Assembly (NCBI RefSeq): GCF_902686445.1
Contig: NC_062220.1
Coordinates: 110,718,643 to 110,782,642, forward strand
DNA length: 64,000 bases
Direction of reading: 5' to 3'
DNA from: Sciurus carolinensis
Taxonomy: Eukaryota > Chordata > Mammalia > Rodentia > Sciuridae
The notes below the pieces were generated by a model. It was not told the origin of the DNA. It made no database searches and saw nothing but the letters and a program-made list of their open reading frames with translations. The number at the start of each line of letters is the position of its first letter. Position 1 is the stretch's first letter. This document shows, piece by piece, positions 45,644 through 57,700 of the stretch. Made by a program: the position numbers and the translations under genes.

Positions 45644-46763
45644 GAAATAGAGAAATGTGAGTTACCCTAATTTGTCCTTTTCAAGGTTATTTTGGTTGAC
45701 TCTCTTGCTAATCCATATGGATTTTTGAATTACCTTGTCAAATTGTACAGTTAAGTTAGCTGGAATTTTGATAGAGATGACATTGAATCAATAGATCAAT
45801 TTGTAAAATATTGCTATTGTTAAAACTTTTGGTCAATGATCCTAAGATGTTTTTTTCATTTTTTTAGATCTTTGAAATATAATTTACAGTTTTCAGAGGA
45901 AAATATATTGTACTAATATTTAAATATTAATTCCTAAACATTTTATTATTTTTAATGTTAGTATCAAATTGTTTTCTTAATTTTGTATTCAGAGCAAGTA
46001 TGTACAAATGTTTTTTGTTTTTGTTTTTGTTTTTTTTTTGTATTTTGGTCTTGTGTCCTAAAAGGTTGTTGAAATCACTTCTTATTTCTATGAGTTTATT
46101 AGTTTATTCTTTAGGGTTTTCTCTATGCAATATGATGTCATCTGCAATTAGAAAAAAATATATTTCTGTCCAGTTCAGATGCTTCTTAAAACTTTTCTTG
46201 TCTAATTGATCTGGATAGAACTTCCAGTAAAATGTTAACTAGAAAAAGTAACAGCATACATCAGAGTCTTGTCCCTGACCTTAGGGGGAAATGGACACTT
46301 TCACTATTTGGTAGAAGGTTAGCTATGGGTTTTTCACAAATGCTTATCATCTTGAAGTTTCTTTTTGCTATGCACGCACATGTGTGTGTTTAAATAATTA
46401 AAGGATTAAGATTTTTGTGAAGTGCTTTTTCTGCGTCTATTGAGATGATCATGCAATTTTTAGAGGTTAAAACAACCTTGCACACTTGACATGACTCACT
46501 TAGTCAAGGTAATTACAAAACATATTTTGTTTGGTAGTGGGGTTTTTTGGAGAAAGTTTTACACTAATATCATAGGATATATTGATTTTAGTTTTCTGAT
46601 TTGTGATCTTTGTAATGGTTTTGGTATGAGGGTAATACTTGTTTTTCAGTACTAACTGAGAAGTGTTTCCTTCTCTTCCAGTTTTTTTTTCAAAATGTTT
46701 GTTCAGAACATATATTAATTGTTTAATCATTTGGTTGAATTCATTGGTATAGACATCTAGGCC
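45644..46763 (-). repeat. ancient host L1, third piece
   Basis: Antisense ORF2 of an old L1: 'gaaatagagaaatgtgag', 'gacattgaatcaatagatcaa', 'atgatgtcatctgcaatta', 'ccctgaccttaggggg' and 'ttttggtatgagggtaatac' appear in the antisense ORF2 order. No open frame. Confidence 0.78.
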
Positions 46764-47177
46764 TGATGTTTTCTTTCTTCATTTCTTTCCTTCCTTCTTT
46801 CTTTCTTTTCCTTTGAAATCAGTATACATTTATTGTAAATTCAGTACATACTTATTGAATTAAATTCAATTGAACTATAATCCAACTGCATAAATTTGAA
46901 TTTAACTTTCTAATATGCACAAAACAAATTAATTAAATGATGTGAAGACCAAATATTCAACACTACAATTCTACATGAAATGGGAAATAATATGCAGGGT
47001 TGGTTTGTAGAAAAATAAAACCAATGTTCATTCTAAGTAATGAGCACTAGATAGAAACTAGGTAATAGCTGAATTTTCAATCCCTGGACTGTATGCATCT
47101 TCATAGTTACACACACACACACGCACACAAACACACCATAGATAATAGTCTTTTATATGTCTCAGGTCCATTCATAT
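46764..47177 (-). repeat. possible processed retrocopy of unknown transcript
   Basis: A T-rich/CTTT run (46770-46810) is followed on the plus strand by a sequence whose minus-strand end contains AATAAA 20-25 bases before the A-rich end. That is the form of a reverse-transcribed mRNA 3' end. It interrupts the old L1, which resumes near 47853. No coding region is visible; the source gene is unknown. A short (CA)n lies at 47110-47125. Confidence 0.4.
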
Positions 47178-47189
47178 TTCCAATTTCTT
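47178..47189. repeat. L1 target duplication (left)
   Basis: TTCCAATTTCTT, exact copy at 47841-47852. Confidence 0.88.
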
Positions 47190-47840
47190 TTTTAAATTAA
47201 ATTAAATTAAATTAATTAATTTATTTTTTAATTTATCTTTTAATTTTTTACAGACTACATTTTGATTCATTGTACATAAATAGGGTATGTCATTTCATTT
47301 CTATGGTTGTACACGATGTAGATTCATACCATTCATGCAATCATACATGTACATAGGATAATGATGTCTGTTTCACTCCACCATTTTTCACACACCTCTC
47401 TCTCTCATTTCCCTCTACATAATCCAAAGTTCCCCTATTATTCTCTCACTCCCCACTCCCCGAACCCCATTATATATCATTTTCCACTTATCAGGGAAAA
47501 CATTCAGCCTTTGTTTTTTCGGGATTGGCTTATTTCACTTAGCATGATATTCTCCAATCCCATCCATTTATTTCCAAATGCCATAATATTATTCTTCTTT
47601 ATGGCTTAATAGTATTCCATTGTATATATATACCTGAGTTTATTTATCCATTCATCAATTGAAGGGCATCTAGGTTGGTTCCACAATCCAGCTATTGTGA
47701 ACTGAGCTACTATAAACATTAATGTGACTGTGTTACTGTAGTTTGCTAACTTTAAGTCCTTTGGGTATAAACCGAGGAGTGGGATAACTGGGTCAAAAGG
47801 TGGGTCCATTCCAAATTTTCTGAGGATTCTCCATACTGCT
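47190..47840 (-). mobile_element. 5'-truncated L1 with exact target duplication
   Basis: 651-bp minus-strand L1: A-tail complement (TTAAATTAAATT, 47190-47250), 3'UTR (47255-47490) and the last part of ORF2 up to codons for [13 protein letters not shown]. The 12-bp target duplication TTCCAATTTCTT is exact. Confidence 0.92.
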
Positions 47841-47852
47841 TTCCAATTTCTT
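47841..47852. repeat. L1 target duplication (right)
   Basis: TTCCAATTTCTT. Confidence 0.88.
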
Positions 47853-48165
47853 ATTGAGTATGTTTTGGGTGTTTTGTATTTTCCTATAATATAGCTGTTT
47901 CATCTCATGTAATAATTGGGACATAATTGTCTGCAGTTTAAAGTCTTTTTCATTTCTATAAAATTAGTAGTAATTATTTCTTTTTCAATTCTAATTCTGG
48001 TTCTTTGAGCCTTTACTGTCTTCTGTTTTCATGATCAATCTAGTGAAAGCATGGCAATTTGGTTGATTTTTTTAATAGAATGAGCTTTTATAGTCACTGA
48101 TTTTCTGTAAAGATGCATAATATTTATTTTTTTCAGTATAAACCATCAATGACTTTTATGACATC
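47853..48165 (-). repeat. ancient host L1, fourth piece
   Basis: Antisense old ORF2 resumes: 'agctgtttcatctcatgtaat', 'ataattgtctgcagt', 'tctataaaattagtagtaatt', 'gtgaaagcatggcaatttggttgat'. Confidence 0.7.
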
Positions 48166-49176
48166 TTTTAAAAAATTTGATATTTTTAGATATGCATGAC
48201 AGTAGAGTGTATTTTGATAAACATATATAGAGTTTAACTTATTCTAAGTAGGCTCCCATTCTTGTGAATGTGCATGATGTGGAGCTTCACTGGTGATGTA
48301 TTCATATATGAAAAGGAGAGTTATGTCCTATTCTTTCTATTGTCCTTCCTATTCCTAGCCCCCTCCCTTCCCTTTATTTTCTTTTGTCTAATCTATTGAA
48401 CTTCTATTCTTCTCCTCCCCTCCTTACTGTGTCTTAGCATCTGCATATCAGAGAGAACATTTGACCTTTGGTTTTGTGGGATTGGTTTATTTCATTTAGT
48501 ATGAGAGTTTCCAGATTCATCCATTTACCAGTATAAGTCATAAAGCCCTTCTTTTTATGGTTAATATTCCATTGTCTATATATACCACATTTTCTTTATC
48601 CATTCATCAGTTGAAGAGTACCTTGTTAGGTTCTATGGATTAGGAATTATGAATTGAGATGCTATAAACAATGATGTAGCTGTGTCACTGTAGTATGCTG
48701 ATTTTAAGTCCAAGAAATGGGATAACTGATGGTTCCATTCTAAGTTTTCTGAGGAATCTCCATACTGCTTGCCAGAGTGGTTGAACCAATTTGCAGTCCC
48801 ACCAGCAATTCATGAGTGTACCTTTTCCGCTACATCCTTGTCAATATTTATTGTTACTTGTATTCTTGATAAGTGCCATTCTGACTGGAGTGAGATGGAA
48901 TCTCAGTGTAGTTTAATTTACATTTCTCTAACTGCTAGAGATGTTGAACATTTTTTCATATATTTGTCCACCATTTGTATTTCTTCTTCTGTGAAGTGCA
49001 TCTTCAGTTCATCTGCACATTTATTTATCATGTTATTGGGATTTTTGATGTTATGTTTTTGAGTACTTTGTAAATCCTAGATATTAATGCTCTATCTGAG
49101 ATGCAAATGTCAGAGTTTCTCTCAAACTGTAGGCTCTTTCTTCATGCTCTTAACTGTTTCCAATTCATTGATTCTT
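48166..49176 (-). mobile_element. L1 (older), 3' part
   Basis: Antisense L1 with 3'UTR (48175-48460) of the type also seen at 59755-59935. ORF2 end blocks follow: 'tttatccattcatcagttgaag' at 48595 and 'gttgaaccaatttgcagtcccaccagcaa' at 48780. It is interrupted at 49177 by the inverted L1 and resumes at 50923. Confidence 0.85.
49167..49176. repeat. target duplication ATTGATTCTT (left)
   Basis: Repeated at 50913-50922. Confidence 0.82.
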
Positions 49177-49186
49177 TTTTTTTTTT

Positions 49187-49333
49187 CTCACTTTTTATGT
49201 ATTTTTAATTGTTTTTATTGTTACAAGAAACATGTGGACTTTTAAAATTTGAAAATGAAACACTTATATGTTACCCCTTGTCTTAGTTTGAGCTGATACA
49301 ACAAATTTCCAAAGACTATTGACAACAAACATT
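49187..49333 (-). other. 3'-transduced segment
   Basis: Non-L1 sequence between two poly(A) tracts, carrying its own AATAAA (minus, plus 49214-49219) about 27 bases before the terminal A-tail. This indicates read-through of the L1 signal at the source locus. Confidence 0.75.
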
Positions 49334-49709
49334 TCTTTCTTTCTTTTTTTTTTTTTTTTTTGATTCATTGTACACAAATGGGGTACAACTTTCATTTCTC
49401 TGGTTGTACATAAGTAGAGTCACACCATTTGTGTGATCATACATGTACATGGGTTAATGATGTTGGTCTCACTCTATTATCTTTCCTTCCCCCCGCCCCC
49501 TCTGAAACCCTCGTTTTCCTCTATACAATCCATCCTTCCTCCATTCTTGCCTTACCCCATCTCCCTAACCCCCTTTATGTATCATCATCCACTTATCAGA
49601 GAAATTATTCAGCCTTTGGATTTTGGGGATCAGCTAAAACCCTTAGCCACAATAATGAATAGAAGGAGAGAGAAAACTCAAATTACTAAAATTCCTGATG
49701 AAAAAGAAT

Positions 49710-49715
49710 GTATCA
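49710..49715. repeat. solo-LTR target duplication (left)
   Basis: GTATCA; partner ATATCA at 50136-50141, one mismatch. Confidence 0.65.
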
Positions 49716-50135
49716 TGTGGGTCCCTTCTCCTGGAAGGAGGCTGACATGGTATGCGACTTTCAGGCCACTTGGGGACTGGGTTCCCATCCTTCTTTACTA
49801 TGTTCAGTGAGCAGGATGTTCTTCTGTGGTCTGTAAGACAGGTCTTTGGTGAAATTGTCACCTTCCTTGTTCACATGGTTGTTTTTTTACTTTCTGTTAC
49901 CAACCTATAGTCTACCAAATAGGTTAGTAACTGCTTACACAAGGCTTGACCTTTAAGATGTATGGCTAACTTGACTACAAGCATATAAAACACAGTGTTA
50001 TACACAGTATAGACAGAAGCAGCTTCCTCTGTGACAAGTGCTCCATCTCTCCCGAATAAAGCTCTTCTCAGACCTTGGTGAGCATTCTATAAGTCAGTTG
50101 TGAGTCCCCTCTGGTGTTGTAGACCCAGTGCAACA
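49716..50135 (+). mobile_element. solo LTR inside the inverted L1
   Basis: 420 bp, begins TGTGGGTCCC and ends GTGCAACA. TATAAAA (about 49984-49990) and AATAAA (about 50056-50061) lie in the expected order for a plus-strand LTR. L1 ORF2 sequence flanks both sides and becomes colinear if it is removed. The 6-bp imperfect duplication suggests class II, but that is inference. Confidence 0.8.
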
Positions 50136-50141
50136 ATATCA
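50136..50141. repeat. solo-LTR target duplication (right)
   Basis: ATATCA. Confidence 0.65.
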
Positions 50142-50912
50142 TGACAGACATTATTGAAATACAAAACATAATTAGAAGCTATTTTGAAAACTATATTCCA
50201 ATAAAATAGAAAATCTTGAAGACATTGACAGGTTTCTAGAAACATATAATCCACCCAAGCTGATTCTGGAGAATATACACAATTTAAACAGATCAATTTC
50301 AAGAATAAGCCATCAAAAGCCTACCAACAAAAAAAAAGTCTGGGACCAGATAGATTCTTAGCCTAGTTCTACAAGACCTTCAAAGAACACATTCCAATAC
50401 TCTTCGAAGTATTCCATGAAATTGAAAAGGAATCCTTCCAAACTCATTCTATGAAGCTAGTAACACCCTGATACCAAAAGCAGACAAAGACACATCTAGG
50501 AAATAAAACTTCAGACCAATATCCCTACTGAACATAGATGCAAAATTCTTAAAATTCTATCAAATCACATCCAAAAACATATTAAAAAGGTAGTGCACAA
50601 TAATCAAGTGGGTTTTATCCCAGGGATGCAAGGTTGGTTCAACATCCAGAAATCAATAAATGTAATTCACCACATCAACAGACTTAAAGTGAAAAATCAT
50701 ATGATTATTTCAATAGATGCAGGAAAAGCATTTGATAAAATACAGCACCCTTTTGTGCTCAAAACACTAGAAATAAAAGGGATGGTAGAACATACATCAA
50801 CATTGTAAAGGCTACCTATGCCCCTGGACAACATCATTCTAAATGGTGAAAAACTGAAAGCATTCCCCCTAAAAACTGGAACAAGACAGGGATGTCCTCT
50901 TTCACCACTTCT

Positions 50913-50922
50913 ATTGATTCTT
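50913..50922. repeat. target duplication ATTGATTCTT (right)
   Basis: Copy of 49167-49176. Confidence 0.82.
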
Positions 50923-52636
50923 GATTTTAGTTCTTGTGCTTTAGGAGTCTTACTGAGGAAGTCAGTGCCTAAGCTGACATGATGGAATGGTGGGCCTGTT
51001 TTCTTCTAGTAGACCAGAGTCTCTTGATCCACTGTAAGTTGAGTTTTGTACAGGGTGATAGATAGGAGTTTAGATTCATTTTATTACATGTGAATATCCA
51101 GTTTTCCCAGCACTATTTGTTGAAGAGGCTATCTTTTCTCCATTGTATATTTGTGGCAACTTTCTGGCACCTTTGTTTAACATGAGATAATTGCATTTAT
51201 GTTGGGTTTTCTCTGTGTTTTCTATTCTTTTCCATTGGTCTTCATGTCTGTTTTTGTGCCAATACCATGTTGGTTTTGTTACTATAGCTCTGTGCTATAA
51301 TTTAAGGTCTGGTATGGTGATGTCTCTTGCTTTGTTTTTCTAAGGATTGTTTTGACTATTTGGGGCCTCTTATTTTTCCAAATGAGTTTCATGGCTGCTT
51401 TTTCTATTTCTATGAAGAATGACATTTTGGATGTCATTCTGACATTTTAATAGGAATTGCATTAAATCTGTATAGTGCTTTCTGTATTACGGTCATTTAG
51501 ATAATATTAATTCAGCCTACCTAAGAATATGGGAGATATTTCCATCTTCTAAAGTCTTCTTCAATTTCTTCCATTAGTGTCCTGTAATTTTCACTGTAGA
51601 AGTATTTCATTTCTTTTGTTAGATTGATTCCCAAGGTTTTATTTTTTAAGCTAATGTGATTGGGATAGTTTCCTGATTTCTCTTTCAGGTGATTCATCAT
51701 TTGTATATAGGGATGCAATTGATTTATGGGAGTTAATTTTGCACCCTGATACTTTTCTAAATTTGTTTATGAGTTCTGTAAGTTTTTTGGTGGAGATTTT
51801 TGTGTCTTCTAAATATGGAATATGGTGTCAGCAAATAGAGATAGTTGATTGCGTCTTTTCCTATCTGTATTCTTTTAATTTCTTTCTTTTGCCTAATTGT
51901 TCTGAATAGGGTTTCAAGGACTATGTTGAATAGGAGTGATGAAAGAGGGCATCCTTGTCCTTTTTCAGTTTTGGGGGAATGCTTTCAGTTTTTCTCCATT
52001 TAGAATGAAGTTGGCCTTGGGTTTGTTGTATACAGCTTTTACAATGTTGAGATATGTTCCTACTATCCCTAGTTTTTCTAATGTTTTGAACATGAATGGA
52101 TGTTATATGTTTGTGAAATGCTTTTCTGCATCTATTGAGATAATCATGTGTTTTTTTTTTTCTTTAAGTCTTTTGATGTGATGAATTGAATTTATTGATT
52201 TCTATATGTTGAATTAACCTTGCATCCCTGGAACGAACCCTACCTGATCATGGTGCACTATCTTTTTAATATGGTTTTATATGTGATGTGCCAGTATTTA
52301 ATTAAGAATTTTTGCATCTATGTTCATCAAAAATATTGGTCTGGAGTTTTCTTTCTATGATGTCTCTTTGCCTGATTTTAGTATCAGAGTGATACTAGCT
52401 TCATAGAATGAGTTTGGAAGGATTCCCTCCTTTTCTAGTTCATGCAACAATTTGACACGGATTGTTGTTAGCTGTTCTTTGAGGTCTAGTAGAACTTGAT
52501 TGACAATCCATCTGGTCCTGGGCTTTACTTTGGTGTTATGCTTTCAATGCTGTCTTTGGTTTCATCAATTTCATTGTTTGAAATATTTACTTCAGTAACT
52601 TCTGGTCTCAGATTTACTATTATCTTCCTTTATTTT
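50923..52636 (-). mobile_element. L1 (older), ORF2 part
   Basis: Antisense ORF2 resumes exactly where 49176 stopped ('gattcttgattttagttcttg'). It continues through the thumb, the catalytic region (antisense 'gtgtcagcaaatagagatag' near 51826) and the fingers (52200-52470). Frames are destroyed by many indels. Confidence 0.85.
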
Positions 52637-52835
52637 GATAGTGGAGATTTAACCCAGAGGCACTTTGCTTCTGAACTTCATTCCCAGTCCTTTTTTGTTG
52701 TTTTATTTTGAGATAGGGTCTCACTAAGATGTTTAGGGCCTCAGTATGTTGCTGAGATTCATTTAGAACTTTAGATCATCATGCCTCTACCTCCTGATCT
52801 GCTGGGATTACAGGGAGTTGCCACTATGTCCAGCT
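52637..52835 (-). repeat. dimeric B1-ID (MEN-type) SINE
   Basis: ID half ('gtggagatttaacccagaggc', 'cattcccagtcc'), then B1-like half ('gagatagggtctcactaagatg' to 'gccactatgtccagc'). Confidence 0.82.
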
Positions 52836-53520
52836 CCTTCCTTCTTGCTCTAGCTTTAGCTGCAATTCCTTCTCCAGTATTTTAATGAGGATGACCATTT
52901 TCTCTCAGTCTTTTCTTCATTCTCTTCTTTTAACAGTGTCTTTTGCAGAGAAATATACTTCTACCTTAATATAGACATGTATAATATTTTATTTTCTAAA
53001 CATTTCCTTATCTGCATCCCATCAGTTTTGGAATGTTTTGCTTTTATTTTTATCATCTCAAAGTATTTGTTTTCTGATTTCTTTTTTGATGACCAATTTG
53101 AACAATAGGGTTTTTGAGAGTGTGTTGTTTAGTTTGTGAACTTCTAATATGTTATTCCCCTACAATTTATGTGTAATAGCAATACTTTGTATTATGAGGG
53201 ATACTTTATACCATTTCTATCCTTTTACCAAATCTTGTTTTATGGCATAAAGTGAAACTTATCCTGAAGAATGTTCAGTTCTTTTGAGCATAATGTACTT
53301 TTGAGCATAATGTATATTTGTTGCTGTTGATTAAATTGTTCTGTAGTTATCTGTTAGCTGTAATTTTTTTTGTTTGTTTGTTTGATCATTTGTTTTCTGC
53401 AATGCTGAGAATAAAATACAGGGCCTCACACACACTATACAAGTTCTCTACCACTGAGCTAAACCTCCAGTTTTAGGTCTAGTTTGTTTTATGAATTCAT
53501 CATTTCCATTGTTGACATTT
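52836..53520 (-). repeat. ancient L1, antisense endonuclease region (probable fifth piece of host L1)
   Basis: 'gcatcccatcagttttggaatg' near 53015 and 'gagagtgtgttgtttagtttgtgaa' near 53117 are generic old-L1 endonuclease antisense blocks. They are unlike the squirrel-specific version at 42480-42720. They would follow on from 48165 in L1 order. Interrupted by an ID at 53396-53475. A tandem CTTTTGAGCATAATGTA duplication lies at 53281-53316. Confidence 0.6.
53396..53475 (-). repeat. ID-type SINE
   Basis: 'tacagggcctcacacacac' followed by 'gttctctaccactgagcta' and 'aacctccag': reverse ID element. Confidence 0.78.
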
Positions 53521-54789
53521 GAGAAAAAAATTCAAAAATGAGGGTCATAAAGAGACTTTAACTGAAGCCCCATCAATAGCTTTACTACCTTCTAATTTAT
53601 TACTAAATACTCCATTTTCTTACCTTTTTATTTGGAGATAATCGAAGATTCACTTTCAGTTGTAAGATACAATACAGAGAGATACCATATAGCCTAAACC
53701 TAGTTTTCTATAATGTTAACACTTCATATAACTGTAGTATAAATATTGCACCATGAAGATGGACATGGATAAAATCCATCCACCCCTCTTCATCTTCAAC
53801 ATTTTAAAAACACTCATTTTTGTATATGAATGTGTACAGGTATTTAGTTTTCTGCAATTTTATCTAATATTTATTTGAAAATCAATGTATTTTTCCATGC
53901 GCTTACTTTCAAACTGCTTATTTTGTTGTATTTGAAGTTAAGTTGCTCTAAGAGAGCACATTGATTCATTTGCTTTTGAGTTAATTATGGGCAGATTAAG
54001 TCTGAGATTCAAAATTTTATTGTTCTTTATGGTTTTCTCTGTTCCTCAGTAGAATGTATTTTCTTGCCTTCTTTTTGGATATTTAAACATTTTCTTTAAT
54101 TTCAGCTTGAAATATTTTATTTGGGAGCATACTAATTTGAATGCATTTTTTGTTGCTCAATATTCATATATCTTTATATATATATGCATGTATATATGTG
54201 TGTGTAGATTAATAGACACATATACATAGAACTTACCATAGTGTAACAGTGTAATAGCTGTGTTTTACACCCTGAAAGAACTGCAAAAACTGTTTCCATC
54301 TAAGCATATTTACCTTCCCACTTTGTATACATAATTAGCTATTTTTTCCATACTTTGAGTTCCACATTAGATATTATCACTTTTACTTCAATCATAAAAT
54401 AAAAATTTTAAAATGGTTAAAACAAAGTCATCTGTCAATTTACTCCTATTTTTGCCCATTCAGATGTTTTTTTCTTTGACTGAAGTTTTAAGTCTTCTCT
54501 TGACATTTCCTTTCTGTTTAAAGAAATTCCATTAGCTATAACTTAAATGCCAACGTCCTAGTGACAAACCCTTTTAGTTTCCCTATGTCTGAGAATGTCT
54601 TTATTCTTCTTTTATTCTTGGAAGATATAGAACTTGCACTTGGCACCTTTTTCCTTTCAGAACTTAAAATAATCCTGTGCCAGTTCCTTCTGGTCTTCAT
54701 GATTTCTGATGAGAAATTTGCTGTCCTTTGAACTGTTTTTCCCTTATGTCATTACTTCAAGTTGCTTTCAAGATATTTTTCTTTGAGTT
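53521..54789 (-). repeat. ancient L1/HAL1-like sequence
   Basis: 'tttggagataatcgaagattcac' near 53631 is an old L1-type landmark. 54560-54790 ('ccctatgtctgagaatgtctttattc', 'gatgagaaatttgctgtcc', 'aagttgctttcaagatatttttctttgag') is antisense HAL1/L1 ORF1-like. Individual boundaries not resolved. Short TA/TG run at 54174-54205. Confidence 0.5.
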
Positions 54790-57700
54790 TTTTTTTTTTT
54801 TGAGGTGTATTCTATTCTATTTCATTGTACTTCATGCATGTTTTTATGCCATGTTTTTAGTACTATACCTCTGCATCATAGTTTAAGATCAAATATTGTG
54901 ATGCCACCAGCATCAATCTTACTGCTCAGGATTGCTTTGGATATTCTGGGTTTTTTTATCATTTCATATGAATTTTAGAAATGTTTTATCTGTTCTGTGA
55001 AGAATTTCACTGGTATTTTAATGGTAATCACATTGGCTATCAACATTTTAATATGACCATTTTGATAATATTAATTATGCTTATCCAAGAACATGGGAAG
55101 TCTTTCCATTTTCTTGTGTTTTCTCACTTCTTTCTTCAGTGTTCTCTAATTTTTATCGTAGAGTTCTTTCACTGCCTTGGTTAGAATTATTTCCAAGTAT
55201 TTTATTTCTGAACTTTTTTTTTTCTTAATAAATATTTAAAGAGAATACAAAAGTTATTGGTTTTGTGTGCTGTTCTATTATCCTGCTACTTTGCTGAATT
55301 CATTTATCTGGCAGAGTTTTTTGGTTTTGTTTTTCAAAGAATAAGATCATGTTATCAGTAAACTGAAATAATTTAACTTATCTTTCTATTTGTATTCATC
55401 CAGTTTCCTTCTTTTGCTGATTTGTTCTGGTTTGAATTTCAAGAACTATAGTGAAGAGAAGTGGTGACAGTGGACATTCTTGTCTTGTTCCTAATATTAG
55501 AGGAAGAGTTTTGTGCAATGTGATGTTGATTTAGGTTTATCACACACAGCCTTTATGATGTTGAAGTAAATTTCTTCTATTTCTAGCATCTTCAGGGATT
55601 TTTACCAATATTGAATGCTCAATTTTGTCAAAGGCTTTTTCTGCATCTATTGAGATATTTGTATGATAGTTTGTTCTTAATTCTATTCATGTGGTGAATT
55701 ACATTTATTTATTTGTATATATTTAACCAACCTTGTATCATTGGAATGAAACCCACTGATTGTGGAGTACAATATTTTTTAATGTGTTTTTGAATTCAGA
55801 TTGATACATTTTTTCAGATTTTTTTCATTATGGATATTTGTCTGTAGATTTATTTCTTTGGTATGTCTTCATTTTTTTGGGTATCAGGGTGATACTGGCT
55901 TTATAAAATGAATTTGGGAGTGTCCCTTCCATTTCTGTTTCATGGAATAATTTGAGAGGGATTGGAGTCAGTTCTTTCTTAAAGGTTTAGCAGCTCTCAG
56001 CTGAAAATCTATCTAATCCTGGACTTTTGTTATGTTAGAAGTCTTTTAATTAGTGCTTAACTGTCATTGCTTGATATTAGTCTTTTTAGGTTTATTATAC
56101 TCTCTTGGATAAATTTGGGTAGGTCATTTGTATCTAAATATTTTCAATATCTTCTCAATTTTCCAATTTATTGAAGTATAAGTTCTCAAAATAGTTCCTA
56201 ATAATTCTCTGAATTTCAGAAATGTCTGTGGTGATATCTTTTTTCATCTCTAACTTCATTGAGTTGGAGTTTCATCTCTAACTTCATTGAGTTCTCTTTC
56301 TTTTGGTTAGTTTGGCTAGGGGTTATCATCTTGTTTATCTTATCAAAGAAACAACTTATTGTTGCATTGGCCCTTCATAATTTTATTCTCAAGTTTATTA
56401 ATTTCATCTTTCATCTTAATTATTTCCTGCCTTCTACTGTTTTTTGACTTAGTTTGTTCTTTCTAATCTTTTTAGACCCTTAAGATAAAACATTAAATTA
56501 TTGTTACATATCTTTCTGTTTGTTTTCATATACACACTTGATAATATAAGCTTTCCTCTAAGAACTGCTTTCATAATGTCTCAAAATTTTTGGTATCTTC
56601 CATCTCTGTTCTCATATTTTTAAGAATACTTTTATTGCTCCCCTGATTTCTTTTATTACACATTCCTTGCTCAAAAGCTTATTATTCAATCCACATACAT
56701 AAAATAGTTTATTTATTTTGTTATTGATTTCTACTTTCATGCCATTATGATCCTATAAGGTACAAGGAAAGGAATTGTCTGCTTTTCCTTTTTCGCTTTG
56801 TTTCATGCAATGAAGTTCATTTTCTCATGTGCAACTGAGAAAAAAGTCAATTCAGTTGTCAGTGGATAGAATATTTGATTGGTGTCTGATAGGTACATTT
56901 GATTAATATTATTTTTTAGAATGAAAGAGTCTTTACTTAGTATATTTTTGGAAAAACTATATATTGATGTTTGATCTGTCTTTTATATTGAATAGAGTTT
57001 GTTTTTTGTATATAAATGACCTAAGATTTTGGGCATAAATATTTACAATCATTACATCTTATTGTTGGATAGTTCCCTTAACCAGTATGAATTTACCCTC
57101 TTTTTCTTGGATTAATTTTGGCATACATGAGAATAGCTATTCCTGCTTGTTTTTTGGTCTTTCTTTGTTTGGTATATCTTTCCTCTATCCTTTTACATTT
57201 AGCCCGTGAATGTCTTTGCCTATAAGGTCAGTCTCTTATAAATAACCTATGGTTGGATTTTGTTCTTTTAATCTAATCTGCCAGTCTATATGTTTTAATT
57301 GGAGAGTTGAAACCATTTATACCCAGTGTTATTATAGAAAGATGATTTTTATTTCCATCCATTTGATTTATTTCCAATGTTTTACTTGGTTGTCTTTCCT
57401 TGGCTATTCTATTGCAGTTCAGTCATTGGAATTTATGGCTCCAAAATTTGTTTTTGTTTTGTTTATGTTTGTTTCTTCAGCACCTAATGTTTCATTAAGT
57501 ATTTTCTGTAGTTATCATTTCTTTTATTTTCTCCTCATCTTGAAATATTTTTATATCATTTTCAATTCTGAGAGATAACTTTGCTAGGTACAGTTATATT
57601 GGTTGGCAACAATTATATTTATATATTTATATTACATATATTATTTTTATCTTAATATATCCCAAGTTTTCATGACTTTTAGAGCCTGGGAGGAAAGGTC

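Larger units (their letters stand above)
49177..50912 (-). mobile_element. 5'-inverted L1 with 3' transduction
   Basis: Read on the minus strand from the 3' side: terminal A-tail (49186-49177), about 147 bp of non-L1 sequence (49187-49333), an internal A-tail (49361-49334), then L1 3'UTR (49362-49635). The next segment (49636-50912) is L1 ORF2 in the opposite (plus) orientation, matching 10020-10895 of the other copy, and is split by a solo LTR. The missing middle of ORF2 and the inversion are what twin priming produces. A 10-bp duplication flanks the whole. Confidence 0.85.

Noticed and set aside
44418..45645. Several GC-rich plus-strand open frames
   Set aside because: They lie over the L1 5'UTR; low stop density follows from GC content and repeated monomers.
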